Shown: positions 22,928-34,307 of the stretch, piece after piece
Position numbering within the stretch: position 1 is the first letter of the stretch
How the letters are laid out: each line of letters opens with the position of its first letter
NCBI GenBank assembly: GCA_030998015.1
Contig: JARWMV010000008.1
Coordinates: 124,001-188,000, forward strand
Source of the DNA: Ceratorhiza oryzae-sativae
Taxonomy: Eukaryota > Basidiomycota > Agaricomycetes > Cantharellales > Ceratobasidiaceae
Direction of reading: 5' to 3'
Length of the DNA stretch: 64,000 nucleotides
Made by a program: the position numbers and the translations under genes
The notes under the pieces: model-generated
What the model was told of the DNA's origin: nothing
The model's database searches: none
Seen by the model: the letters and a program-made list of their open reading frames with translations, nothing else

Positions 22928-25671
22928 ATGGCCGTGGACGATGCGGAACCGACCCCGACGACTGGGATTGTCGACGACACCGAGCAATCCAAACCGGCCA
23001 CATCGCCCTCGCCCTCACTCTCACCACCACCCCCGTCGCCCCAGCCAGCAAACACCACAACGAACAACAATGGCAAGGCGAGCACCCCATCGAGTCCATT
23101 GAGCGATCCGCCGCAGTCACCAAGAGCCGAATCTCCTGCACCTGCAGCAAAAACGACGGAAGATCGGGCTGCTGTTGTGTTGGAGCTCAATGCCGAATTG
23201 ATCAAGTGTGTTTTTTTAAAAATATTTTCCGTCTATTTTTTTTTGTTGATGTTGACTCGGATTAAAGGGCCTGTGGGCTGATGATTGAGCGAGGGGCACC
23301 AAGCTCCGAACTCGAGCCGTGAGTTTTGGTGGCATTTTGAGAGCCGCGCTCGAGGCTGATGACTGGCCCATAGTTGGACACAGCGGTTGTCCCAAAATTT
23401 GACGTGGCTTGCGACCTATGCCGATAACAAACCCAAGCCCGAAAACGTATGCCGTCTTGTTAAACAGTTTGGCAGATTCAGCTAATTGTTTCGGCAGGCC
23501 CTCGTACAACCCCAGCTCCCAGTCTTCAGCCATCCGAGCCCCGCCCCGAATCCCACGATCGAATCCCTCTACGCCCGCCTCTCCATCCTCTTTAAACGAG
23601 ACATCGACCGAGCCGTACGAAAAGCCAAAATCGCAGCCGAAAACTCGTTGCGCGATTCGACCGCCACGCGAGAATCCCCGTCGCTCAAGCGGGAACGAGA
23701 TGCATCGCCGCCTGCGCCCGAGACCAAACGACTCGATACCGGGGCGACCAAGGCCTTGTCGATGGGCAGCGGAGGCGGCGGCGGCGGGAGCACGGCGCCT
23801 AGTCCTGCGCCCGCGCGCGTCCAAACGCCCGCGGTTGGGAGCCCGGCGGTTGGAGCTGGGATGAGCTCGCCGGCTGTGCCGAGTGCGGGTGGCGCGATGA
23901 GCCCGCCGGCGAGCGCTGGACCTGGGCCCGGTCCCGGGATAGGTGGTGGCGCGATGAGTCCTCCAGGCGGCGGGACCGGTGCGATGAGTCCTCCGGCGAG
24001 CGCTGGACCCGGGATGAGCCCCGTCGCGTCGATCGGCCGAGGCATGAGCCCTGTTGCTGGCATGAACGCCCGCGGGATCAGTCCAGTGGCGAACATGGCC
24101 GGCGGGGGCGGTGTGAACCAACCAGGCATGAACAACATGATGGCACGCAACATGAGCCCTGTCGCGAATATGCGTCCACCATCGCAGCCCCAGCAATTTG
24201 GCCAAGGGCAGATGGGTGGGGTCGGGAATATGGCGCATGGCGGCATGGGCGGTATAGCTGGCATGGCAGGCGTTGGCCAGACAAGCATGGGCGTCGGTCA
24301 AGCGGGCATGGGTCAGGCCAACATGGGTGGCGCCAGTCAGGTCGGTATGGGTGGCCTCGGTCAGACGGGTATAGGAGGCATGGGTCAGTCTGGTATGGGC
24401 AACATGGGTCAATCTAGTATGGGCAACATGGGCCAGACTGGGATGGGTGGGATGGGTCAGGGCATGGCTCAAGGCGGGATGGGAGGCGGGATGAACAACA
24501 TGGCTGCGAACGCGGGTGGGATGGGTCAAACGGGCATGGCCAACAATATGGCTCAGCCGTCGGGCGCGAACAACCTGGGAAGTCAGTCGTTGATGGGTCA
24601 GACTAATGCCACGGCGCTCTACCGAATGCTCCAGTCAAACCCGTCACACCCTTGGGTTCAACACCTCTCGCGGACTGTGCCCAACTGGGCAGATGTGCCT
24701 CCACAGAGCAAGGTCGGAATGTTGGCGCAGCTGCAGGTGGGCTCTTGTGTTCTTGGCTCTCTTGTTTTTGTTGATTTTCTTCGACACAGGTTCAGGTACA
24801 GCGTGCACAACAGAATCAGGCTCAAAACCAAGGTCAACGACCAGGCCAGCAGCCACAACAGCAATTTCCCCATGTTCAGCAAACCCAACACCAGACCCAA
24901 CCACATGCCGGGTCTCCCACGCCGATGATGCCACAACAACCACAACAGTCCCAATCTCCACCGATCCCGCAGCTCGTCCATTCTCGTGGCCAACTGCAGC
25001 AGTCACAACAGTCTCAGCAGCCTCAGCAAACGTCGCAGAACCAGCAACAGAGACAGTTCATGATGCTTCAGCAGCAGATGCGAAATGCTGGGGCCGGTGG
25101 CATGGCTGGCGGAAGTGGCATGGGTGCGATGAACGTGAACGGGATGACGTTACCTCAGCAACAGGCATATGCTGAGCGCCTTAGGGCCGAGGCGCGCTTG
25201 AGGCAACATCAGCAACAACAGGGCCAGGTTGGAGGTCAACAGTTTGGCGCTGGTGGTATGGGGATGGGCGGTGGTATGGGCGGCGGAATGGGCAGCGGGA
25301 TGGGTGGCGGGATGGGTGGCGGAATGACTGGGATGAGTCCTGAGATGCTGCGCCAACAACAGCAACAACGAATACAACAGCAGCAACAGAGGCAGAGCCA
25401 GGGTGGGCAAGACGCCTATCATGCAGCGATGATGCAAGCCCAGGTGCAGCAGTACAACAGCAGCACCGGGACTAATAACGTATGGACAGGCGGCGGCACT
25501 GGCGGGGGAGGTTGGCAAGGCCAGGCGCAAGCCCAAGGCGGGATGGGCAATGAGATTGGCCGGCCGGGGTCTGCTGTCAATAACATGAACATGGGGATGA
25601 ACATGGGTATGGGCGGAGGCGAAGATTACGATTCCAACGCGCTGTTTAACGAATGGACTTCTGGTGCTTGA
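22928..25671 (+). CDS. SS18/SSXT-like SWI/SNF-associated protein, 840 residues
   Basis: Five exons, 22928-23205, 23268-23318, 23374-23446, 23498-24736 and 24790-25671, sum to 2523 bases. Three short exons assemble an SSXT (SNH) domain at about residues 86-134: LELNAELIK, then ACGLMIERGAPSSELEP, then WTQRLSQNLTWLATYADNK. This matches the SS18 pattern of NxxLI..., RLxxNLxYLAxxAD. SS18 is a subunit of SWI/SNF (BAF) chromatin remodellers. The rest is low complexity: Pro/Ser-rich, then many Gly-Met repeats (GMGG, GMGQ, about 24230-24600), then Gln-rich tracts and a further Gly-Met region. Prion-like or QPGY-type tails are also known in SS18, so a transcriptional coactivator role fits. A segment ALYRMLQSNPSHPWVQHL lies between the tracts. 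An upstream in-frame ATG at 22835 is also possible. Confidence 0.78.
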
Positions 25672-27226
25672 TTGATTATCCCTTGTCTGTCTTTTTTTTT
25701 TTCTTTTTGCTCATTTTCCGTCTTTTTTTTATTGATTTGATCATGCTCCGTCTTTTATCTCCTTTTTGTTGTCTCTTTTTGTGTGTTGTGCATTTGAGCG
25801 AGGGGAGAAGGGGCGGTTTTAAAATACATGCATCTTGTGTAGCGCAAATTGATCAGCTTTGAGATATAACTTGAAGGGCGTTGGTTTACACGACGATAAT
25901 GGCGTTTGAGCGTGTAGCCACGAGAGGAAACTAAGTGACCATAAGTTATCATGTTGGCTGGTGCAATCCGGTGGCGTGGATTATGCTTACAAGAGCTACC
26001 ACCACCAATTCTATTCGTCGTGCTCGACGTAAGAATTTACGAGAGCATACACACCAGTTTGATACCAATAATACTTTTCAAAGGTCCATTTTTCACGCTA
26101 GACGAATGTGTATTTGGGGGTTCTTCGAGTATTGGGGCCGGCACGTCTCCTGCAACCATGATGGATTCACTGATGCGGGCAAATACCTCATGAGTCTATC
26201 CACTGACGATCATCGTCCAACACTCTATCCAGGCAAGACACGGATATCTCAGGTATTGTGCTCGAATGCAAAGCTGGCTCCTCTAGAATTGATATATATA
26301 GGAACGCTGTCGATTGACTAGGGCGAATTGTTAAGACACACCTGACTCAGAGATTTACAATCCCTGGGACTTTTATATACCAAATCAATACGATTTGTCC
26401 AGGGTTTCTTATAGTATACTTTGACCCGAAATTCTTCGGTGCAGGTATCAAACCTAACGGACTTTTGGGCGAGTACAGTTTAGTGTGATCGTTAGTCGAC
26501 CAGGAACTAGTCGGGTCTTAGTCCATTATTTATACGAGGCCAGTGAGTAGCGTCTCCCAGCTCTGTGTCGGTGGCATTGGTGCTAGGGGGCCTACTGGTG
26601 CTTGCGCATTTGGGACTCGAAGATTCTTGGGGTAGCCTTTGACTATAATCATTCGGGTATCTCTCCCAGCGGGAGTTCAAGACACTACATCTGGTGAGCA
26701 GTCAGATTGACATTCGCTCAATATGTCCCGAACCATCCTTCGGGTTTGTCCAGAGCGTTTTTACTTTGAATCAACTGGAATCGGGGATAACTGGAGGTCT
26801 GGAGACCAAATGGAGCATATTTATACTGCTGATTTGCTCAATCAGAACGCAGAGAGATGGGTGGAATATCGCCTGTGTAGAAATCTCCCGGTTGATTTTA
26901 CGCACCGTTAACACCAATAAAGTAAATCGCGGGATGTTTGAGGTTGTTTGTTGTCCGCTCAGTTCACAGCCAAAAGTCGAAAGTTTAGCTCGCGCAAAGT
27001 AGCTCTGCACGTCTGAGTAAGCTTTTTAGAGGCCTGTGCTTCCCGTAATATAGTGGGCGCTAAAATACTTAGTTAGACAGTGGGGTATTAGTGGGCGCTA
27101 GCCACAGCTTTGGCTTTTTGCTCAGTTGGGCACTTCGCTTTCGTTTGATCAAACCACCACTCTTCAGTTACCACACTCTACACCCAACGCGTCTTGAAGA
27201 CCCACTCATTAACCATCAACATATAA
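25672..27226. other. Intergenic, nothing recognised
   Basis: Begins with a T-rich 3' flank of the SS18-like gene (25690-25780). Several frames of 60-130 codons occur but none has recognisable content. The segment just before 27227 is the leader of the F-box gene. Confidence 0.4.
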
Positions 27227-28831
27227 ATGGGTCACGATAAAATTTCTCAATGGAAGGTCCTTCATGACACTCTCATAACCACCGTCGCCGCCTACCTTGA
27301 TGCTTGCCGTATGCTCGAGCACACCCTTACACAACCGGTTCACGACGGCCAAAAGGACCCGCTGGACGATGCTCTTGATTCAGTGAGCTCATGTCTGCCG
27401 GCGATATCCGTATGTGAGGGTGAATTACGCTCGTCCTGGAGTTGCCTAGCCCGTCTTCGAAACCGGTCCGCAAGGTTGGCGCCGGTAAACTCGCTCCCGG
27501 CAGAGATCCTGGAGAGCATATTCACTATTGCTAGCCCTGACAAAGATTTGTGCGTGCAACACGTGTTATCGGACTATGCACCTCCTAGTGCGACGTGTCT
27601 AGATAACATTATGGGGGTGTGCTCGCACTGGCGGCGGATAGCAATGGGCACACCAAGACTATGGTCTCACATTGATCTAGTAGCGGATGGAAGGTGGAGC
27701 GAGAGATTCAAGTTAAGAGCCGGGTACAGGATGAGGTACGCTGCCAACTGGCCGGTCGAGCTGCATCTACAGGATACGGGGGACCCCGGTCGCTTCGAAC
27801 TTCATGAAAAGGCATCACGGGACATCGTCGAGTTCTTGCGGTCTCGTACCAATTGCTACGGCTCTATAGATATGCTGTTGCTATCTAACTCGCGAGCGCT
27901 ACCTAGGTTAATTTTGCGCTTCCTTGTTCAGAATCCCAGCCCAAGCGTTTTGGACAGCTTATATCTAACTGCACGGCCGGAAATTCAGCTGCCCATTGAA
28001 AGCTGTCTTATACCCACAGAAGATGACGGAGTCGGTCAGCGTTTAGCGTCGGTTCGCCGGCTACATCTGCGGCGGATATCGTTCCAGTGGCAGAGTTCAG
28101 CCTTTTATAATCTGATCGATTTGAACATTTCGCACATTCCGGAGTCGATATGGCCAACAAAAGTCTCTTTATGGCAGGTGTTTTCAGCTAGCCCAAAATT
28201 GCGTCACATCAAACTTGCCGGTCTCGGAGTGTCTGGTCGTGACCAACAAGCGATTGCTAGCCGCACCAGAATGGACGACCTTGAAGAGTTGAATCTGCAG
28301 CAACTGCAAGGCAGCTGCGCCGAGGTCCTATCTCTAATATCACCTGGCTCGAAGCGATTTAGTGCAAGCATCGTGATTAATGGGGTTCCCGGAGAAGAAA
28401 ATGATGTTCGGACTTTCTTCAATAGCTCGCGTGTAGCTCAACTTTTTGTTCACGACAGAAGATCTCGTGTGACGAAATGGGTATCGGCAACCCTTGGATA
28501 TTTGCCGGACCTCGAGCAAATCGCAATTAGGAGCGCACACTTTTCCATCGACCTAGCAATGCCTAGCGTAGAAACGTGGCCCAAGCTTCATTCACTTTAC
28601 CTCATCGGTTGCCGCTTCAACCCCGAGTCTATCTATCTCATACTCGACGCAAACGAGATCCATACTCTATCTTTGTGGGCTTGCAGGGTTACATCTTCTC
28701 CCGGTGATGACCAATCGAACGCCCTAGACAATTTGCAGGGTATATTATTTGATCGAGTCCCTCAATTGGAATCTGTCCAGTCAACGAGCGCTTGTCCAGT
28801 ATGGAGTTGGCCTTGTCTTTCTCCGAATTGA
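27227..28831 (+). CDS. F-box/leucine-rich-repeat-like protein, single exon, 534 residues
   Basis: An uninterrupted frame. The N-terminus is a helical lead (WKVLHDTLITTVAAYLDACR). An F-box-like motif spans about residues 85-150: LAPVNSLPAEILESIFTIA, then NIMGVCSHWRRIAMGTPRLW and SHIDL. The C-terminal 350 residues show irregular leucine-rich repeats (LRHIKLAGLGVSG, LEELNLQQLQG, LHSLYLIGCRF). Such proteins usually serve as substrate adaptors of SCF ubiquitin ligases; this family is strongly expanded in Agaricomycetes. No intron is needed. A broken paralog lies at 14880-16030 on the other strand, so the family has duplicated locally. The target of this protein is unknown. Confidence 0.85.
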   Translation: MGHDKISQWKVLHDTLITTVAAYLDACRMLEHTLTQPVHDGQKDPLDDALDSVSSCLPAISVCEGELRSSWSCLARLRNRSARLAPVNSLPAEILESIFTIASPDKDLCVQHVLSDYAPPSATCLDNIMGVCSHWRRIAMGTPRLWSHIDLVADGRWSERFKLRAGYRMRYAANWPVELHLQDTGDPGRFELHEKASRDIVEFLRSRTNCYGSIDMLLLSNSRALPRLILRFLVQNPSPSVLDSLYLTARPEIQLPIESCLIPTEDDGVGQRLASVRRLHLRRISFQWQSSAFYNLIDLNISHIPESIWPTKVSLWQVFSASPKLRHIKLAGLGVSGRDQQAIASRTRMDDLEELNLQQLQGSCAEVLSLISPGSKRFSASIVINGVPGEENDVRTFFNSSRVAQLFVHDRRSRVTKWVSATLGYLPDLEQIAIRSAHFSIDLAMPSVETWPKLHSLYLIGCRFNPESIYLILDANEIHTLSLWACRVTSSPGDDQSNALDNLQGILFDRVPQLESVQSTSACPVWSWPCLSPN

Positions 28832-30741
28832 CATAATGTTCATTGTGTCATAATAATCGAGTTGTACGAGTTAGTAGAGGTACAAGTACTATGCGTATGC
28901 AAGCTGAGACGGTATCTGGAGCAATGGAACAAGCTCTTCGAGTCATTGTTCTTCATAGCCCTAGCATCCAAATTGTACTTCGTAACGTATCTGCGAAAGT
29001 GCTTGACCTGCTTTGTCGACCGATACATCGAGTCGACGGTAATACGATCACTCAAATACTGAGTATTTCCCGGGTAAATCCACTTGATATTTAAATAAAC
29101 CATTATTATCAACTTGAATTGGATACCAGTCGACCAGAACGGACAAACAAAATCTATTTTTAGGCCAGAGAATATGAAACTGGCGAGCTAATGAGACAGT
29201 GCCTGCGGAGGAACATTAGCAATGCTGAATGAGAGAACGTCTCAGTGCTGAGATGAAGGGCATGCAATGAACGTGGAATAACGAGTGACTAACCGCGATC
29301 TCACCGTGGCAGTGCCGTCGTCGCGCGTTGATTTTTTGTCTCGCCCGCCGTCGCGCTCTCTCTCTCAAGTTGCGCCGGATCGTGAGACCTAAGCCAAAGA
29401 CCGATGCACGCGTCTCGCTCCTCGGGGCGCTCTTTGGGGCATGCTCGCGCGTCAGGGATCCGGCCTTGCTCGCGCCGCTCAAGCCGGTGCAAGGGAGCTC
29501 CAGACTAGCCGGAGGTTAGGCCGACCGATGGGTTGTGCGAATCAGAGCCAGCAGTGGGCACCGAGTTTAGTACTTCATTTTACTTCCGACCCCACTTCAT
29601 CTACGCAATTAAGGCATCTTCAATGTCGTCGGTCGAATCGATCCGAGTCTTGTTTTCTATAAACTCTTCAAAATTTGGCTTTACATAAATCGGAATATGG
29701 CTTGGACTAAAAATCATGAGATCTCGTGACGATTCAGAGTCCGCGATCTTGCATTTTTGCCTCATTCTCATATTTTTGAAGTCTTTCATCCATCTGTCGA
29801 AGCTGTTCAGCCAGTTCCTCCAACTCGGTTTTCTCCTAGTTCTTTCATGCTTCAATTGGATTTAACACTTTCAGAGGTTTCCAAACTAGATTATGGCTTA
29901 TATGCGCTGGGCTTTAGGCATTATGTTATGTTATGCATTGACGAAGTGGACCCAGACCCGCGCGAGGATAGCGCCCCGGAATGCATAGAATACGTTCAAT
30001 ACAACCATCACAGGCTGAGCTGACATGGATCGCCCGTCCGACCTTCCCACACTTGTCCTAATAGAACTAACGGCAGCTCTGCCAAAGACCTCGCTGATGC
30101 TTATCTGGTATTAGCCAGGAGCCCTTGAAACGACCATCGAACTGAACTCACGAATCATGCTGATACACTTTGACGCCAGATATCGCGCCTAATTTCACGC
30201 TCGATTTGAATTAAACTAAATTTAAGCCTAAACGGAAAGGCTGGGAGGGAGGCGGGCCAAGGTATCACAATGACGGAGAATCGAAAGAAACATTTTACCA
30301 GCAGGTGTAGGCCGGCTGATAATGCGGTGTGCATATTAAGGCTGTATACATTTATTCACTTGGGGAAACGGTGAGACAGTGATTGGTCCTGGTCGGGGTA
30401 GAGAAGGCCGAGGACAGGGAGGGTGAAAATCTCAGGATTGCCTATTGACCCAACCCTGCAGCCGTCTGACTTTTTGGCTGGTTAGTGGAACGCGGCACCT
30501 TCGAGATGAGTGCGGTCGGTTAGTCCGACCACTGCTTCAGGAACTCCCTTGTGCAAACGCAGTTGCACCGGGCTCTGGGAAGAAATTGTTCAATGTGCGA
30601 CGGACGCGCGCCGTCGCGCCGGGATGGGACAAAGCGTCATCGACCCGTCACAGCCACATGTCACGTGCTCTCCTACCCGGTGGCCGTGAGTTATGCGTCC
30701 AAATCTCTGAGCCTATCTGCTGGGTATCGAGAACATAGTAT
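28832..30741. other. Intergenic with a possible small coding relic
   Basis: No intact gene was seen. On the minus strand at about 29845-29745 a coiled-coil-like fragment reads ELEELAEQLRQMDERLQKYE and ends in a stop, with another stop just upstream. It is probably a relic of a larger gene or mobile-element protein. The rest, up to the transposon end at 30742, holds only short frames. Confidence 0.4.
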
Positions 30742-30774
30742 TGGGAGTCGGCACGCTTCGCGTGCCGGCTCCCA
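30742..30774. repeat. Left terminal hairpin of the transposon
   Basis: TGGGAG, T, CGGCACGC, loop TTC, GCGTGCCG, G, CTCCCA. A 15-base-pair stem with one T-G wobble and a three-base loop lies exactly at the transposon end. It could be a transposase recognition site acting as a folded or cruciform structure. Confidence 0.8.
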
Positions 30775-31214
30775 CGGCTTACGTAAGGAAGTCGGTGCAA
30801 AAAGTGGCACACATTTCGTGCGCTCAGTTGGCGGCCTCAAAATGAGATTTATGCACATTAAAATGAATAGAAATTGTATTACACTATGGAATGTATATTA
30901 GTGAACAAAAATTTTAACAGATTGGCTAGGAGATCAGTCTACAAGCTACGTTTGTGGCCTGAGTACAGTGTACCGAGCTATTAAGAAGATGCTGGGATAT
31001 CCTGGTGTATCTGAGCGTATTTTAAGGCCATCTCCAAGACCAGAACCCGCTTTTCAGCGACTTTCAGCTTACCAGTGCTCGGAAAGCTCTTCTCGTTGGC
31101 GAATGCCTGTCAGTATACCTTGATCTGATTGTTAAGTTCGGCTCCCTTTAGTTTCATTATCTTGCCCTGATCAAGCTCGAGTCGAATACCAGTGATGTAC
31201 GCTTCCTTTTGGAA

Positions 31215-33821
31215 TCACCGGTCCATGCGCTTGTCATGCGCCAGTTTGTTTTTTGCTGCCTCTTGTACTGCAGCAACAACCAATTTTGTCTTGCGTCCTT
31301 CTTCGACCTTCAAAGAATCGATTTGTCGTGCCTCTCCTTGAGTCCATGAATATTGATCATCTGTAAAGTTCGCCTCCATGTACTCTTCGGTCTTGTTTGC
31401 ACGGTTTGTCATTAATGCATTGTATTTATGTAGAGTGAGGCATGGAAACCGCCTTGTCCAGACACGCCAGGTTCCAAGCACGCCTTTGTTAACATTGTTT
31501 GTTGGTGGCATAAATGCTAGCTCACGCTGCTCAGGGCTCATGCAAGCAAACGGTGCGTCTGTCAGGAATTCATCTGTGAAGCGGACCCATGTTTGTAGTG
31601 CACCCTGGCAGAATGAAATGAACAGATCCGTAAGGTATGGTAACTCAGATTTGTGTTGCCGGAGTGCTTGGATCACCTCAGGGTTATCCCACTCTAAGCC
31701 ATCGAGTGTAGCTGTAGCAGCAAGTGCACTTGGGCTAAGCACGAGTCCAGGATCCAGAATAATTGACTTTAGGTGACTTTGAACTGTATCATGTAGTGTG
31801 GAAAGATCGGCAAGGCCTTTACCAGTCACAGTTGCTGTACGAACCAGGCGCATATATGGCTTAGACATGATTTGCCCATAGAGCGATATGACAATTAACT
31901 CTGCCAGCATTGCAGAGCAACCCAGACCTCGAACTACATTACTCTCCATATGATTCAAGGCCCCAGACAACTTTTTTTGCCAACAGTGTTCCATAAAATC
32001 AATGTATGCAGCATGTAATGTGCAAAGTTCAGTTGCGGCGTTGATATATGAGCCATATTGAACATTACTAGTGTCCGGAAAGCGGCAAGAGCAATGATGA
32101 TATAATCGAAAAAGTCGGCATGGCTGTCTTGATGACCTTTCTTGTCGTCCTTGTGATTGAATACAGTGCCAGCAAGACTGCAAAGCTTTATTGCACCAGC
32201 CTCAGAAACTGCGATTGCTTGTTGCTCCGCGGGTGATGTATCTGTTGAAATCCCGCCAAGTGCAATGGTTGCGTCGTTGTCCTTATTAAACAGGACCAAA
32301 GGTGAGGTGAGGGTTGGGTTTTCCTTCCAAAAGGCCAACATGCCAGAAGTACCACCTTTAGCTGCATTCATGTCTTTATGAGCACAACATCCGCCTCGAA
32401 CCACCCAAGAGCGATCAAGCTGAATATCTGGTAGGCTCTGATCAAAATTGCTACTCCCTAGTTGACTGATTATTTTTTGGTACTTGATTGCACAAAGATT
32501 TTCTTGTTCGACAAGAGATAGCTTGGCAAATATATCTGCACCACCACCAGCTAACTCAGATCTAGCTTGTATGCTCATATAGACCTGCTCAGCTTCAGCA
32601 CTCTCCAAGTTCAGTAGCGCTAGGTTACCTAAATGGTTTATCCAGGATTCTCTTTTCCATTGCTCCTGTATTTGGGCAACTTTTATTTGGTCTTTAGCAT
32701 GGTCTCTGTTGGCACCGCACAGCTTCCGTGTGACGTCCAAGGCAACTAGGGGTGAAATCTTGGAAGCAAAGCACTTAGGAGCCTGCTGGGCAGTGTCACA
32801 TAGGTCTTCAACTGAGGGTTTTAAAGTTGAAACCTGCGTCTTGCTTGTATGGTCAGGGGTCGATTCAACTGCAAGGAGTAGCTGCTGGTGGGTTCCTCCA
32901 GTATTTGCCATTATATGCATGCTACTGAAGTTGATATTGCGCTGCGATGTTGAGTCCATGCTGGTAGTAACACCTATATATGTGCATGAGCAGCTTTCTA
33001 TTAGACTCAGTATCATGAGGCATACCTTGTGCTTTCGAAAGAACGTCTGCAGCTTGTATTTTTGCACCAACACCACCTTCCAACACAAATCAGCCAACTG
33101 AGCGTTGTGAAGGTATATGTCCTATACTAACACCAAAAGCAAGTGCACACATCCAGATGACCTTTGGGACCTGGACTGCAGATACGCCTGACATAGCCAG
33201 CCTGCGTGACAAGCTTCGAATTTGAGCATTGTAAGCGCCAGACTTCTTGCTCTTGAAGAGAGACTTTGACTGAGTGTTTTTCAACATTTTGGCTAGCATA
33301 CACTGGTAGGAATCTTCAGCTGCACATGCTCTTTTCTTCCAGCTTGTTTTAGACTGTATATATCGCTTGGCTTTGCTCTTAATACGATTAATATTCTCCG
33401 CCTGTGTCGTGATTTGTCTACTCGACCAAAGCACGAGGGAATCAAGTTGTTTTTGAGTTTCCTTGTGTTTTTGTGCATTTAGACTTGCTTTCTTTTTCGA
33501 TCTTGCCAAAGCCTTCATAACATTGCGTTTTTGAGTGAACAGATGTGAGTACCGAGTGGTAAGGGTGTTGCTTCGGGCTAGTAGTTTTTTGAAGCGTTTT
33601 GAGTCTTGTCCTTGTGAACCACGAACGGTATTCCCAACCTATTGAATTTGAGTAGCATACATGGGGTACTTGAGCTAGCGATCACTCAGTTTGACTTGTT
33701 TACTAACGTCTTCTGCTCCACTTATGATCTGAGCACCTTTTCCTTGTTGAAGTGCAGCTTGCTGCAATTGAGATCGCTTCCTCTGACCACGTTTGGGTGT
33801 AAAGACTGACTTAAGAAGCAT
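31215..33821 (-). pseudogene. Transposase-like protein of an uncharacterised fungal family, broken
   Basis: Read on the minus strand from ATG at 33821. The first exon is basic (TPKRGQRKRSQLQQAAL) and splices (AED|gttagt...aatag|GTT) to a coiled coil (about 33650-33280), then SLSRRLAMSG and FGVSIGHIPSQRSVG. There an in-frame TGA (33092-33090) interrupts the expected VLEGGVGAKIQAA. After an intron the core follows: SMDSTSQRNINFSSMHI, CGANRDHAKDQ, VVRGGCCAHKDMNAAKGG and KLCSLAGTVFNHKDDKKG. Near 32085 the frame slips by one base (DFFDYI... to RFPDTSNVQYGSYINA). The C-terminal part includes FMPPTNNVNKGVLGTWR and ends at 31215. From memory this architecture recurs in many Agaricomycete genomes without a named function. 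Conserved Asp residues (MDST, RDHA) and the NNVN motif could be an RNase H-like catalytic set, but this is inference. Confidence 0.7.
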
Positions 33822-34274
33822 CCTGTATGCGTATCAAAAAATCTAGAATATCTGATCCACTTCTATAGTGAAGGAAAGCCGTAGGTGTACCAATGACGAC
33901 AGAATGAAACACATGACCAATCAGTAGAACCAAACAACAACAACCACAGATCGCGCATAATTGAGATTGAGAAACATTCATGACGCATGCTAGATACGCG
34001 AATGTGATGCTACAAAATCTTCCGAGATACCTATAAGCGAACTTTGTTAAGGTCAATTTCTAAATGGGCGCTCTTGGTTTATGGATTCAAGGGTACTCGA
34101 CATTGCTATAATTTGATACCGCTTAGATAAATGCTTTTTGACCTTAACATTCGTCATGTAAACTCGTATATTACAATAAATCAATCCTTCAAAAGTGTCA
34201 TCTTTTCCCGTCGTCGACCATTGAGAGGTCGATTTTCTGTGCCATCAATTTCCATCAAAAGTACCACGTGACGA

Positions 34275-34306
34275 GGGGGCACGGCACGCGAAGCGTGCCG
34301 ACCCCC
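34275..34306. repeat. Right terminal hairpin of the transposon
   Basis: GGGGG, CA, CGGCACGC, loop GAA, GCGTGCCG, A, CCCCC. The inner eight-pair stem equals that of the left hairpin; the outer G/C pairs differ in sequence yet keep pairing, which hints that folding matters more than the bases themselves. Confidence 0.78.
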
Positions 34307-34307
34307 A

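Larger units (their letters stand above)
30742..34307. mobile_element. DNA transposon with hairpin-forming terminal inverted repeats, about 3.57 kb
   Basis: Both ends carry the same 26-base inverted repeat, TGGGRGTCGGCACGC continuing through the palindrome to CGTGCCG: from 30742 rightward and from 34307 leftward, with one mismatch. Each repeat contains CGGCACGC and its reverse complement, so each end folds on itself. The only substantial gene inside, 31215-33821 minus, belongs to an uncharacterised transposase-like fungal family. No clear target-site duplication was found; the left flank ends ...TAGTAT and the right begins TACTAATAG, so a two-base TA site is possible but unproven. The single inactivating changes in the gene point to a fairly young but dead copy. 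Confidence 0.75.

Noticed and set aside
23216..24529. A 437-codon minus-strand frame rich in His and Thr
   Set aside because: Antisense shadow of the Gly-Met repeats of the SS18-like gene; the composition mirrors the repeat.
25935..26321. A 128-codon plus-strand frame after the SS18-like gene
   Set aside because: No motif, no splice partners and overlapping alternative frames; judged chance.
31215..33821. Reading the transposon gene as a KDZ-type transposase
   Set aside because: The KDZ hallmarks I know (for example a YDIAC-type motif and the cysteine-cluster domain) are absent; the GGCCAHKDMN and NNVN motifs are different.
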